Counted from the stretch's first letter, positions 34,222 through 43,169 are shown. The stretch is DNA of 64,000 bases from Algoriphagus sp. (GCA_029945945.1 JAQSDM010000005.1:1016703-1080702), one strand, 5' to 3'. The notes: generated from the letters alone by a model not told the origin. Program-made: numbers and translations.

Positions 34222-34473
34222 CTAAAGAGCAGGAGCGTGCTTGCCTTTATTGCTCCCTAGAGGATGTCGAGAACAAGGAACAGAAGTCAGGTTGGCGATG
34301 GAGCTGTTCGTTGTCCCGCAGTATTTGCAGGTGTAGCGAGACTTTTCAGTTCCTTCGTAGAGTTTATGCCGGCCTTTGTTTGGTCCATCTGGGTGCCTGG
34401 AACATGGGTTGCTTGTAAGGTTGCTTACGGAAGAGTGTTTGGTTCCGCAGTATTCGCAGTAGTAGTTGGGCAT
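34222..34473 (-). CDS. Tandem zinc-knuckle mini-protein
   Basis: Protein of 83 residues made of two repeats of about 43 residues. Each has CxYCGT, SS(V/I)xNLTSxPCSRHPxG and NKG(R/K)H, giving putative zinc ligands Cys 6, 9, 24 and His 27, then Cys 49, 52, 67 and His 70. Nothing else is encoded: no signal, no membrane helix. I have seen this motif in Bacteroidota proteins but know no function. It follows the HNH-like gene by 51 bp in the same direction, and a decayed copy lies upstream at 35051-35162, so the family moves or duplicates locally. Confidence 0.85.
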   Translation of the reverse strand: MPNYYCEYCGTKHSSVSNLTSNPCSRHPDGPNKGRHKLYEGTEKSRYTCKYCGTTNSSIANLTSVPCSRHPLGSNKGKHAPAL

Positions 34474-34524
34474 AGTGATTTAATTTTTAGGGAGATTTTT
34501 TGGGTTTATTGAATCAGTTTGGTT

Positions 34525-34992
34525 TCACAGGAAGGTAAATTTCTTCACCAATTGGTCAATTCCACTTTTTGCTTTTTGAACATTATCCATTGCCCAAACA
34601 AGGTCTATTTGATTATTTTGGATGTGGATAGACTGAGCCAACCAGATTTCCGGATTAATCTTGCCTTTCGATTGATTGATCTTTCGGAGAGTGACCCCGA
34701 CGTTATCAGGACAATTCACTACTTGTGCTATCTGCCCGTCAGTCAGTAGATGTTTATAAGTGGTAAAAACCCACTCCGAACCATAGATATGTTCGTAGTC
34801 GTAGGTGTCACCACCATTTAAGATCTTGCTAGTATAGCAATCCTTATACAAAGCATTTCCATTGCCTCTTTTGACAGCTTCCTGATGCATGGCAGCTTTG
34901 ATTTGGTTAAATACTTTATCGATTTCAAATCGGGAGTAGGGACGGAGGGGGTTATTGGTTAGATTATCCAACTTGTAATTCATTTTTTCCAA
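34525..34992 (-). CDS. Small HNH-like nuclease candidate
   Basis: Protein of 155 residues, not confidently recognised. It contains YDYEHIYGSEWVF, followed by QIAQVVNCPDNVGVTLRKINQSKGK, which resembles the (D/E)H...N...N...IN-x-SK layout of HNH endonucleases found as toxin tips in Bacteroidota. The protein stands alone with no secretion domain. The start MEKMNYKLDN could also be the second Met. Neighbours are the zinc-knuckle protein downstream and the relic plus GTPase upstream. It could be a detached toxin domain or a defence nuclease. Confidence 0.6.
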   Translation of the reverse strand: MEKMNYKLDNLTNNPLRPYSRFEIDKVFNQIKAAMHQEAVKRGNGNALYKDCYTSKILNGGDTYDYEHIYGSEWVFTTYKHLLTDGQIAQVVNCPDNVGVTLRKINQSKGKINPEIWLAQSIHIQNNQIDLVWAMDNVQKAKSGIDQLVKKFTFL

Positions 34993-35050
34993 AAACTCAA
35001 CTCTAAAACTCCACCTCCTTTTGAAATTGAAACCTGCCTAATATTTGAAA

Positions 35051-35162
35051 CTAAAGAGCAGGTGCGTACTTGCCTTTTTTGCTTCCTATTTGATGTCGCG
35101 ATCATGGAATAGTATTCAAGTCAGCGTTGGAATTGCCAGTCTTCGCGTTGGTAGCTGGGCAT
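35051..35162 (-). pseudogene. Decayed copy of the zinc-knuckle gene
   Basis: On the minus strand it begins ATGCCCAGCTAC, like the start of the 34222-34473 gene, and ends with the same GGCAAGTACGCACCTGCTCT-type terminus and TAG stop. The centre matches in pieces (AATACTATTCC, GATCGCGACATC) but an in-frame TGA comes after 13 codons and most Cys codons are lost. It looks like one repeat unit that has degenerated. Confidence 0.75.
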
Positions 35163-35172
35163 GGAATTTATC

Positions 35173-36276
35173 TTATTTTGTTAAATCATTTAAGATTTCT
35201 TTAGCTTGTATTTCACAACTATTTACAGTCACAGTACCAAGATATTTTGTCAATCCGGCAGATATAATCACAGAGGTAATTTGGCCTACAATTGGGAAGA
35301 ATTTAGCAAATTGCTTGCCGGCTATTTGAGGTATATATTTTTTCAAGCTTAATACGACTAATTCTTTGGATAAGAATTGTGCAGCAAAACCTTTAATGGA
35401 TAAGACAGTTCCGGCCAATGTTCCAAACTTTTCAAGAAATTTTATTGAATCCTCGTCTAATCCAAAAATTTTGAGAATTTTTTTATTCATACTAATTATC
35501 ACTCCAAGGTCAGCCGCAATATCTAACCCAGGAATTGGATTTAGACCATTTGCACCAGACAAGACTGAACTCCAGTTAACTATTTTCTCCGCTATTTCTC
35601 GTTTAGCTTTTAAAATCTCTTCATTTGAAATAAATATTTCTGCAATGAATTTTTGTTTTTTGACATTAGTTAAGTTTTTGCTAATATTTAAAAGGAGTTT
35701 ACCCAAATCAAATTTTGAAGGTTGTCTTGCCGAAATTAAATATATTCCAAAGTGACTTACTGTTGTAAGATATTTTTCCAAATCATATAAGCATTCGCTT
35801 AAAACCTCATACTCGGATTTTTTAGGATGGTTAAACTCCCCTTCATTTATTGCTTGATCAATTTTTGTCCTTACAATGTATATTGGTTTTTTTATTTTAT
35901 CCATTTCTTGGATAAGGAATAAATCATTTTCGTAAAATCTATTAGCTGTAACAAGAATTATGAAATCAAATGATTTTAAATCCATTTCTTCAATGTATGT
36001 TTCTTTTGGAAATTTGACAGTTCCACATCCAGGTAAATCAAAAAAGGAAACACCATCTTTTTCAAATGGCCCACTTTTTTTAAGTGTTGTTTCTACAGTT
36101 CCTGTATTACAAATGTTTTCTCCAAAAATAGTGTTTATAAGTGTTGATTTACCTGATCCACTTTGGCCTATCATTGCGCATTTTACTGTGGCATTATTAA
36201 ACTCATCAAACTCCCTTTTCATTTTGAGAATATATTCTTCGAATGATATTCCTTTTACTTCTGCTGTGTTTTCCAT
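35173..36276 (-). CDS. Interferon-inducible (IRG)-like dynamin-family GTPase
   Basis: Protein of 367 residues. P-loop GQSGSGKST at 37-45, switch region TGTVETTLKK, G3 DLPGCGT at 80-86, and TKID (G4) at 137-140. The order TGxVETT, then FFDLPGCGTVKFPKETYIEE, then DFIILVTANRFYEND, then RTKID follows the animal immunity-related p47 GTPases closely; Lys is kept in the P-loop (GKS type). The C-terminal part (about 225-345) is rich in hydrophobic helices with LNPIPGLDIAADLGVI, as in IRG and DUF697-like tails that touch membranes. It is AT-rich and lies in an accessory island with a nuclease candidate. Function in bacteria is unknown. Confidence 0.82.
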   Translation of the reverse strand: MENTAEVKGISFEEYILKMKREFDEFNNATVKCAMIGQSGSGKSTLINTIFGENICNTGTVETTLKKSGPFEKDGVSFFDLPGCGTVKFPKETYIEEMDLKSFDFIILVTANRFYENDLFLIQEMDKIKKPIYIVRTKIDQAINEGEFNHPKKSEYEVLSECLYDLEKYLTTVSHFGIYLISARQPSKFDLGKLLLNISKNLTNVKKQKFIAEIFISNEEILKAKREIAEKIVNWSSVLSGANGLNPIPGLDIAADLGVIISMNKKILKIFGLDEDSIKFLEKFGTLAGTVLSIKGFAAQFLSKELVVLSLKKYIPQIAGKQFAKFFPIVGQITSVIISAGLTKYLGTVTVNSCEIQAKEILNDLTK

Positions 36277-36841
36277 AATCTAATATTTTTGTTTTTTTAA
36301 GGTGAAATTAAATATCTACTTACTTGAAACCCTTCTTACCTTTTATCGAAAGACGCTGTCAAAAATGTGATTTAAATCTTTTGTGTTTAAAACAATTGCT
36401 TGTAATTCAATAATCGAAAAAAAATTAAAATAAAAATTAAGGGTTGTATAAGCGTAGGGAAGATGGACTTATCTGATGAATAAATCATGACTTCTGGTTT
36501 GCCAATTGGATATATATATAACTCTACTCAACTTATTTCCTCAATCCACAATTCACTCATTTTTTTGGCTTCCGACTATTTTTTGAAGACCAATATTTCA
36601 TTCCCAGAAATATTTCTCTTTCTCCAAATCTTAAGCTTAGAAGAATCCTCACCACCCCAAACCAAAAAAAAACCGGACCTGTTTTCACTCCTGAAACAGA
36701 TCCGGCATTCTAAAAATGTTGATTTAAAACTTGTTGAAGTTTCCTCCTACAGCGTTATGCTTCAATATTACATTCTATTTGTCATGGGGTCATCCGAACC
36801 GTACATCTGTCGGGAATGAATGTATAGCTGAACTTTCCCCG
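36277..36841. other. Intergenic region of the accessory island, 565 bp
   Basis: AT-rich DNA upstream of the IRG-like gene (its promoter must be here) and downstream of the sensor kinase gene. It contains the kinase terminator at 36673-36705. An open frame at 36487-36819 crosses that terminator and is not believed. No tRNA, att site or complete insertion sequence is visible. Confidence 0.6.
36673..36705 (-). terminator. Terminator downstream of the LytS-type kinase
   Basis: Stem CCGGA/TCCGG plus an inner CTGTTT/AAACAG with one mismatch between, followed on the minus strand by a long T-run (36663-36672 are A-rich on plus). Confidence 0.8.
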
Positions 36842-39838
36842 CTACATCCGTTGGGAATAGGGAATTATCAGAGTGACCGCATATCCTTCTTCGCTTTGTT
36901 GGATGGTAAGATTGTCTTCTGAATACCCTGGCAGTAAACTCAGTTTTTTGCGGATCAGGTTGATTCCCTTAGAATCGTGATTGGTTTGGGTGGATTGGAT
37001 GCTGCCGTCTCCATTGTCTTTCACCTGACATCGGATTTGAGTCTCTGAAATCAGGGTGTAATCGATATTCAGGCTCGGATTTGGGTGCTCGGAAGAAAAG
37101 GCATGCACGAATACATTCTCCACCAAAGGCTGGATCAGCATAGGGGAAATGAGTATCTCGTTACTTCGATCCAGCGCATCTCCGGTGATTTCCCAATTCA
37201 CGCGGTTGTCCATTCGCATATTTTCCACTTCGATGTACTTGGTGAGATACTCTACTTCTTCCGCGAGGGAGATCTGAGATTTGGTGCTTTGATCCAGCGT
37301 ACTGCGGATCAGCGAACTGAACTTGCTAAGGTAGGAGAGTGCCTGTTGGGTGTCGTTTTTGAGAATGTAATATTGGATGCTGTTGATGGCATTGAATGTG
37401 AAATGCGGGTTCATCTGGGAGCGAAGGGCTTCGAGTTTGATTTCCGTCAGGCGCTGATTAATCAGGGATTTTGCTTTGAATTGCTGACTTCGGATCCTGT
37501 AGACAAGGATAAACAATCCAGCTAATCCCAGAACCACGAGAAGAATAAACCATAGCTGGAGGTAAAATGGCTTATCTATTCTGAAGTCTAAAAGGGGAAT
37601 CTGACTCAAGGATCCGGAATGATAATCCCAAACCTCTACCTCCAACTGATAATTTCCCGATGGCAAAAATGGCAGTTCCAAAACCGGATCACTGAAATAT
37701 TCCGTCCAGTCTGCCTCTGGCTTCAACCGATATCGGTAGCGAATCTTGTCCGAACCAAGTTGACCGGTAGGTTTGAATCGGAGGGAAAGGGTGTTTTGAT
37801 TGTAACCGAGTTCCAAGTTTCGGGGCTGAAAAGCAAACCAGTCGAAATATTCCCTGGAAATTGGCTGATGGTTAATTTTCAATTCTGTGATCGCGAGGCC
37901 AATCGGATCCGGTTGGTTCTGGATAAATTCCGGCAGATTGACGGTATAAAATCCTTTGGTTGTACCCAGGTACAGCAAATCCCCGATTCGCTTGGCGCTC
38001 AAAAATACCTTTTCATAAAAGCCTTGTTCTTCGTCGCGAAACCTGTTTTTCTCTCCCTGAAGAATATGGATTCCCTTTTCGGTCACGACTAAAATAGCAT
38101 CCTGATAGGATTCGATTGCCAGGATCGAAGTGCCTTGAAGTTCCGCTTTGTCCCACTTTCGCAGAATCTCAAAGTTCGGATAAGGGCGGATTTGATATAA
38201 CTCGCCAAACTCGGTCCCGACAAGGACCTCACCATTTTCCAAGGCATGCAGGGATTTGAATTTGGCTTCGTCCCAGATTCCTTCCTTGAGATAGGAAAAG
38301 AATCGGTTTCCATCCCATTGGTAAAAACCATGAAATACGGATGCCAGATAGGTTTTTTCTTTCCCAGGGACCACTTTGGAAATTTGAAGCGGAGTGGATG
38401 AATCCTCGGGAGGAAAATAGGTGTAAGTGAATTCCGAGGGGTTTTCATACATCCTCACTCCGGCGTAAGGATTGGTTTCCAGAAGCTTTCCGTCAGGTGT
38501 AAAACCCATACTATAACTGTGAACCGGAAGATAGTTGATGATCTTTCCATCTATGTCCAATTGGAAAATCCCCAGATTTGAATTGATCCAAAATCCGGTT
38601 GGCTGAAAGTGAAGCTCATAAAATTCAAGTTCCGATGCAGGAATCTCCGGATCCAATTCGAAGAATCCATCCATATGCTTTGGGATTTTCTGGGGGAATC
38701 TCCTGTAAAAATCTACCTGAACTTGCTTGAATTGATTGAGGGTAATCTGTCTGTTTTTGAAGGAATTCAAGTCTCTAATTTCCAAACCTTGAGAATGCAA
38801 AATCCCCAAGAGTGAATCGTTGCCGGCGATGCCTCTGACTTCTTTTTCTCCAAACTCTTCATAGACCAAAGATCCGTCTACCCGAACTTTGTAAAATCCC
38901 TTGTCCAAAGTGCCGAGGTAAATCAAACCTCTTTGGGAATCTAAAACACCCGCTTGGATAAACTTCGAATCGATTCCGAATCGATCTGTTTGATCTGTCA
39001 ATCCGCTTTTTTCCAACTGGAAAATTCCTCCATCTTTTGAAAATAGTCCCGCTGCCAGAAGGTAGGTTTCCTGATTTGGTCCCGGGATTTTATTCCAAAT
39101 GATAGACTGTCCAAAGGATACTTCCGGGGTTTTTCCCGTCAGGAATTCCGAAGTGGATATGGATTTTAAACTCCCTTTATCTGAAAGAAGCAAGTTTTCT
39201 CTTTCCTGGAGAACTGCGTAAACCGGCAACCAATCGTTAATTTTTCGGGTTTTGGGGATTCCGTTTTCCCAATAAATCTCAAAAGATCCGCTTCGGTAAG
39301 TTGAGTAAAAAACTCTTTCTTCAGCCTCCCAAAATCCTGTAGTATAGTTGAGATCTGAGTCTCTGACGGAAGAAGCGATTGTTGTGATCTCCAATGTTTC
39401 AAGGTGTACCATGCTGATTCCATCTTCTGTTCCAATAAGCATGAAGTCACCAAATAGGTAAAAATGGCGGATTCGGTTGTCGGCCAATCCATCTTCTTCC
39501 CGGATGATTTTGAAGGTATTGCCATCAAAAAAGGTGACACCTCCTCCATAGCTTCCAAACCACAAGTGCTTGTTTTTATCCTCAGCCATTGCCCAACAGC
39601 TATTGAAAGCAAGGCCGTCAGTTTCGTAGAAGTTTTGAAATACGCCGTTTTCCAATTTGGAAACTCCATTTTCGGTGCCGATCCAGAGGATACCGCGGGA
39701 GTCAAGCAGGAGTGAGCGGATGGCATTGTTTGGCAATCCGTCAGCGGTGGTGTATTGCCGGGATGGGAGCTGCTGGGAATGTCCCCACTGAACAGTGAGA
39801 AAAAAAATGAATAGCAGCCAACAGAGTTTCTTAAACAA
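36842..39838 (-). CDS. LytS-type sensor histidine kinase with beta-propeller sensor
   Basis: Protein of 998 residues: signal peptide (about residue 21), then two-component-regulator propeller repeats (RQYTTADGLPNNAIRSLLLD and further IWIGTENGVSKL-type blades) over about 650 residues, a Y_Y_Y domain (about 690-755), one membrane helix (about 760-785), and a His_kinase (PF06580) domain with MNPHFTFNAIN (phospho-His) and an ATPase domain with VKDNGDG. It resembles hybrid-like sensors of Bacteroidota that read polysaccharide products, but lacks an AraC output. It overlaps its LytTR regulator by 8 bp. Confidence 0.92.
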   Translation of the reverse strand: MFKKLCWLLFIFFLTVQWGHSQQLPSRQYTTADGLPNNAIRSLLLDSRGILWIGTENGVSKLENGVFQNFYETDGLAFNSCWAMAEDKNKHLWFGSYGGGVTFFDGNTFKIIREEDGLADNRIRHFYLFGDFMLIGTEDGISMVHLETLEITTIASSVRDSDLNYTTGFWEAEERVFYSTYRSGSFEIYWENGIPKTRKINDWLPVYAVLQERENLLLSDKGSLKSISTSEFLTGKTPEVSFGQSIIWNKIPGPNQETYLLAAGLFSKDGGIFQLEKSGLTDQTDRFGIDSKFIQAGVLDSQRGLIYLGTLDKGFYKVRVDGSLVYEEFGEKEVRGIAGNDSLLGILHSQGLEIRDLNSFKNRQITLNQFKQVQVDFYRRFPQKIPKHMDGFFELDPEIPASELEFYELHFQPTGFWINSNLGIFQLDIDGKIINYLPVHSYSMGFTPDGKLLETNPYAGVRMYENPSEFTYTYFPPEDSSTPLQISKVVPGKEKTYLASVFHGFYQWDGNRFFSYLKEGIWDEAKFKSLHALENGEVLVGTEFGELYQIRPYPNFEILRKWDKAELQGTSILAIESYQDAILVVTEKGIHILQGEKNRFRDEEQGFYEKVFLSAKRIGDLLYLGTTKGFYTVNLPEFIQNQPDPIGLAITELKINHQPISREYFDWFAFQPRNLELGYNQNTLSLRFKPTGQLGSDKIRYRYRLKPEADWTEYFSDPVLELPFLPSGNYQLEVEVWDYHSGSLSQIPLLDFRIDKPFYLQLWFILLVVLGLAGLFILVYRIRSQQFKAKSLINQRLTEIKLEALRSQMNPHFTFNAINSIQYYILKNDTQQALSYLSKFSSLIRSTLDQSTKSQISLAEEVEYLTKYIEVENMRMDNRVNWEITGDALDRSNEILISPMLIQPLVENVFVHAFSSEHPNPSLNIDYTLISETQIRCQVKDNGDGSIQSTQTNHDSKGINLIRKKLSLLPGYSEDNLTIQQSEEGYAVTLIIPYSQRM

Positions 39839-40562
39839 AGCGCTTGGTCAGGTTGGTGTTTTTACGAACCGAAACGGAAAGTTTTTCTCCGGACTTCAAA
39901 ACCAGGAAGTTTTCCACCTTATCATAACGCTGGATTTTGGACACATTGACGGTGTAGGACTGATGCACTCGAATAAAAAGGTTGTCTGGCAATTTGGCCT
40001 CCACTTGTCCGATTGCTTTGGAAATCAGGAGCGGTCTCCCTCCCTCCAAAAACACCGTGGTGTAGTTGCGATCGGCTTTGAGATATAAGATTTCATTGAA
40101 GTGTACAAATTCGAGGCCTTCCATTGTCGAAAAAGCAACGATCTCCAACCCGTCAAGTTGGTTCGCCAGACTTTCTAACTTGGAGAGAACAGGATCTGCC
40201 TTTTTTGATTCTAAATACCGGATGATGGTTTTCTGAAGTTCCAGCGAATCAATCGGCTTCAGGAGGTAATCAAAAGCCGCATGTTTAAAAGCCGAAATGG
40301 CATGATCCTGATATGCGGTTGTAAAAATCACTTCAAAATCCCGCTGTGGCATTACTTCCAGCAAGGCGAATCCATTCTTTTGAGGCATTTGAATGTCCAA
40401 AAACACCAAATCAGGATTGAACTTTTGGATGGCGGGAATCGCCTGATCCACGGAATTGCATAGCGCTAAAAATTCAAATTTTTCCGGGAACAATCTTTCC
40501 AGGAGCATTTTGAGGGATTCAAGGGCGTGACGCTCATCGTCAACAAGAATAGCTTTGATCAT
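39831..40562 (-). CDS. LytTR-family response regulator
   Basis: Response regulator of 243 residues: receiver domain with VDDER, phospho-Asp in LVFLDIQMP, and TTAYQDHAISAF; C-terminal LytTR DNA-binding domain (YLKADRNYTTVFLEGG, FIRVHQSYTVNVSKI). I took ATG 40562 because the receiver begins at MIKAILVDDE; a longer frame adds 39 residues with no homology. It overlaps the kinase gene by 8 bp and precedes it in the transcript. Confidence 0.94.
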   Translation of the reverse strand: MIKAILVDDERHALESLKMLLERLFPEKFEFLALCNSVDQAIPAIQKFNPDLVFLDIQMPQKNGFALLEVMPQRDFEVIFTTAYQDHAISAFKHAAFDYLLKPIDSLELQKTIIRYLESKKADPVLSKLESLANQLDGLEIVAFSTMEGLEFVHFNEILYLKADRNYTTVFLEGGRPLLISKAIGQVEAKLPDNLFIRVHQSYTVNVSKIQRYDKVENFLVLKSGEKLSVSVRKNTNLTKRFV

Positions 40563-40778
40563 AGGTGCTGAATAATGCTCAAAGTCGGGAAATATCCAGT
40601 GAAATCCTTGGTTATTGTACCAGTGTCTAATAATTGTAGTTAAATGCAAAAAACCGACAACAGCCGTTCTTTTGGGCAAGTGGTTTTTAATTTTCAGGGA
40701 TGAAGGATTTTAACCCAAAAAATCGAAGCGCTATCGCAAACAATCCATTCCTTCGAAAATTTCCAATAAGAAATCTGT

Positions 40779-41168
40779 TCAAGTAGTCTCAAGCAAAATT
40801 CCCAATTCAAGTTTGATTCTTTCCGGTGTGACGGAAAATCCATTCAGGGAGAAATTTTTAAACTCCGGCTTTTTCAAAAAATCTATCAATTCAAATGGTC
40901 TGATTTCTATTTGTTTGATATCCTGATTCCAGTTCAGTCCGGGAATGTCGAGTTTGATAAAGGACTTAGCAAGGAGATGCTTCACATATCCCATTTCGTA
41001 TTGGATGTCAATGGATTTTTTGCTCACTCCGATGATTTCGCAGGGAATGTCTGCTTTCGGAGTGATGATTGTAAACCGGTTGATTCCTGTGATGCTGATC
41101 TTGATATCCTGTTTGGAGTAGTTATCGATCAAATACTGAATTTCCTTTTCCGTAAGGATGAGTTCCAT
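40779..41168 (-). CDS. Conserved-looking protein of unknown function
   Basis: Protein of 129 residues, soluble, with no signal peptide and no known motif. It has alternating beta and helical segments (IKISITGINRFTIITP, IEIRPFELIDFLKKP). Codon use and a clear ATG preceded by CCATATCCATGG-like context make it credible, but I do not recognise it. It is separated from the two-component genes by 216 bp and may be independent. Confidence 0.6.
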   Translation of the reverse strand: MELILTEKEIQYLIDNYSKQDIKISITGINRFTIITPKADIPCEIIGVSKKSIDIQYEMGYVKHLLAKSFIKLDIPGLNWNQDIKQIEIRPFELIDFLKKPEFKNFSLNGFSVTPERIKLELGILLETT

Positions 41169-41741
41169 GGATATGTGGTTGGTTTAAAAAGCGTTGATGT
41201 TTTTTTTGATTCCCGTTTAGAGTTTTATACGTTTTTGTGGGGGAGGCGAATGGGGAATTAGGGATTTCTTATTTAAGTCTCCGGAATTTAACCTGTATCA
41301 AAAATCATTAAAAGGGGGACTAGGGCTCTTACTTTTAAACATAAAAGTTGAGAGTTTTTCAAAAAAGGGGAAGGCTAAATTTGAATTCAATCCTTTTCGC
41401 AATTTTTTCCGTCGTCACTTTTTGAAGGCAAAAAGTAACCCAAAACCTTAATGCCTGGTTATTTATTTCAAATAGGCGAAGCTTAGCACAGGGTGAGACA
41501 TACTTGGCTATTTGATTTTAAACCTTGATCAACCCTAAAAATGGGTGGATTTCTCTCGTTCCACTTCGAGAACTAGCCCATTTTCTTAACGGTTTTGATC
41601 TGCTGTTTAAAACCATAAATACCCCAAGGCATTAGCCTAACCCGAAACATTTCAACTCACCGAATGCTGCCCACTAATTCCGATATTTTTTAAAAAATGA
41701 CTCAAACCTTCGAGGTTTTGAAAACCTCAAAGGTTTAATTG
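41169..41741. other. Non-coding repeat-bearing region, 573 bp
   Basis: Contains a hairpin at 41417-41436 (ACTTTTTG / CAAAAAGT around AAGG) followed by TAACCCAAAACC, and a pair of inverted words around AATGCCTGG / CCAAGGCATT. A related hairpin, TTTTGG / CCAAAA around CTTGAA, lies at 58566-58583. These look like dispersed intergenic elements. No gene is visible. Confidence 0.55.
41704..41736 (-). terminator. Terminator of the GH30 gene
   Basis: A 16-bp stem with one mismatch (41704-41719 with 41721-41736), 6 bp downstream of the GH30 stop, followed on the minus strand by a T-rich stretch. Confidence 0.7.
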
Positions 41742-43154
41742 CTACCAAACCCAGGTTCCGACAGCACCGGGATTCAAACTGCCTGTGAATCGAAATTCTT
41801 TATCCTTTACAGTAAATGATTTCGCGGCTTCTGACTCGTTCAGCACGATCAAAACCTTCTTTCCGTCAGGTCTCAGAAATGCCACATTGGGTAATCCCTC
41901 GATAAGATTGCTGTCGATTCTCAGGGAATTTGGTTCGACAAATTTGCTTGCATGAGCGATGATGTAGTAGGCCGGATTCCTTACAACAGAGTCCGCGTCA
42001 ATTGTCACCGCACCCAGACATTTGTCGCAACCGCCGCGATCGGTATGCGGCTTAAGGGTCGGGTTGGAAGTTAGGTTCCATTCCAGAACAGTCTTCGCCC
42101 AGTTGCGGCTGGCTCCAATCACCAGGTTTTTGATATGCCAGGGAAGATCACCTGCGAGATTTCCGGGAGCGCCGATCCATTGCTCGGTGAAGTATAGATT
42201 CTTGTCCGGATGCGCCTGATGCACTTCCATCAACGCTTCGATTTTGCCTCCATACAAGTGAAAAGCCGATCCGTCGATAAAAGGATTTGCCAGCGAATCA
42301 TTCAAAACTGTGATCGGATAATCGGGTCTGTCGGCATTGTGATCGTAGACGATGATCTTGGTTTCGATTTCCGCGTCGCGGAAAGCAGGACCGAGGTTTA
42401 CCCCGATAAATCTCGCCTGCTGCTCAGGAAGCATTAGCAAGGAAGGGTTGTTTCCCGGATGCAAAGGCTCATTCTGGATCGTCAGCGCATCGATTTTGAT
42501 GCCCTCTTTCTCCATTTCCTGAATGTATTTGACCAAGTATCTGGCATAAGCATCCTCAAACTCGGGAAGCAAAGATCCGCCTCTTGTGTCTTTATTGTCC
42601 TTCATCCAGGCCGGAGGTGACCAAGGTGAAGCCATCAATTTGATGTCAGGACTGATTGCAAGGATCTCTTTCAGAATCGGAATGACGTCGTTTCTATCAG
42701 GACCCAAGTCAAATTTCAAAAGTTCCGGATCTGTAAGCGTGGTATCTATTTGTCCTGTCGCCAATGTATCGGTCAGATCATCGTAGGAAAATGGAGTTTC
42801 ATTCAGGTCGGAAGCTGCCACACTCAGTCTCAGGTAGGAGATTCCAATTTGACCTTCCCCTTTACCAAACAATTCCTCCAAAAGTTTTTTTCTGGCTACC
42901 CCACTCATTTGAAGTAAATGGACTGCACTTCCCTGCGAAAGCGTAAACCCAAAACCGTCCATCGTCTGGTAATTTGTCTCCTGATCAAGCAGGATTTCCG
43001 GAAGATTTTCTTCTCCCGAAAGGTCTGGGGTTGGTTGTTTTTGAAGGAGTACTCCCGCAGCCGGATCAGTAAGCCAAAGTTCGACAGGTAGCTCTGTTTT
43101 TTTTGCGCAAGCAAGGCAGATAAGCAGGAGAGAGGCGGAGAGAAGTTTCTTCAT
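41742..43154 (-). CDS. GH30 glucosylceramidase-family lipoprotein
   Basis: Glycoside hydrolase family 30, 470 residues from ATG 43154. That start gives a lipoprotein signal (MKKLLSASLLLICLAC). Domains: N-terminal beta part with TMDGFGFTLSQGSAVHLL, then the TIM barrel. Acid/base Glu is in TIQNEPLHP (about 229) and the nucleophile Glu in LYFTEQWIG (about 324), both intact; SPWSPPAWMK is another family block. It likely cleaves beta-glucosides, beta-1,6-glucan or similar at the cell surface. The next gene downstream of its promoter region is a small secreted protein. Confidence 0.93.
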   Translation of the reverse strand: MKKLLSASLLLICLACAKKTELPVELWLTDPAAGVLLQKQPTPDLSGEENLPEILLDQETNYQTMDGFGFTLSQGSAVHLLQMSGVARKKLLEELFGKGEGQIGISYLRLSVAASDLNETPFSYDDLTDTLATGQIDTTLTDPELLKFDLGPDRNDVIPILKEILAISPDIKLMASPWSPPAWMKDNKDTRGGSLLPEFEDAYARYLVKYIQEMEKEGIKIDALTIQNEPLHPGNNPSLLMLPEQQARFIGVNLGPAFRDAEIETKIIVYDHNADRPDYPITVLNDSLANPFIDGSAFHLYGGKIEALMEVHQAHPDKNLYFTEQWIGAPGNLAGDLPWHIKNLVIGASRNWAKTVLEWNLTSNPTLKPHTDRGGCDKCLGAVTIDADSVVRNPAYYIIAHASKFVEPNSLRIDSNLIEGLPNVAFLRPDGKKVLIVLNESEAAKSFTVKDKEFRFTGSLNPGAVGTWVW

Positions 43155-43169
43155 TTTGGGGAAAAGAAA

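Noticed and set aside
36340..36390. Sequence GACGCTGTCAAAAATGTG resembling an insertion-sequence end.
   Set aside because: No second end, no transposase and no target duplication seen; similarity is from memory only.
36487..36819. Open frame of 110 codons on the plus strand.
   Set aside because: It runs through a clear minus-strand terminator with a poly-A run, has no homology that I can see and odd composition.
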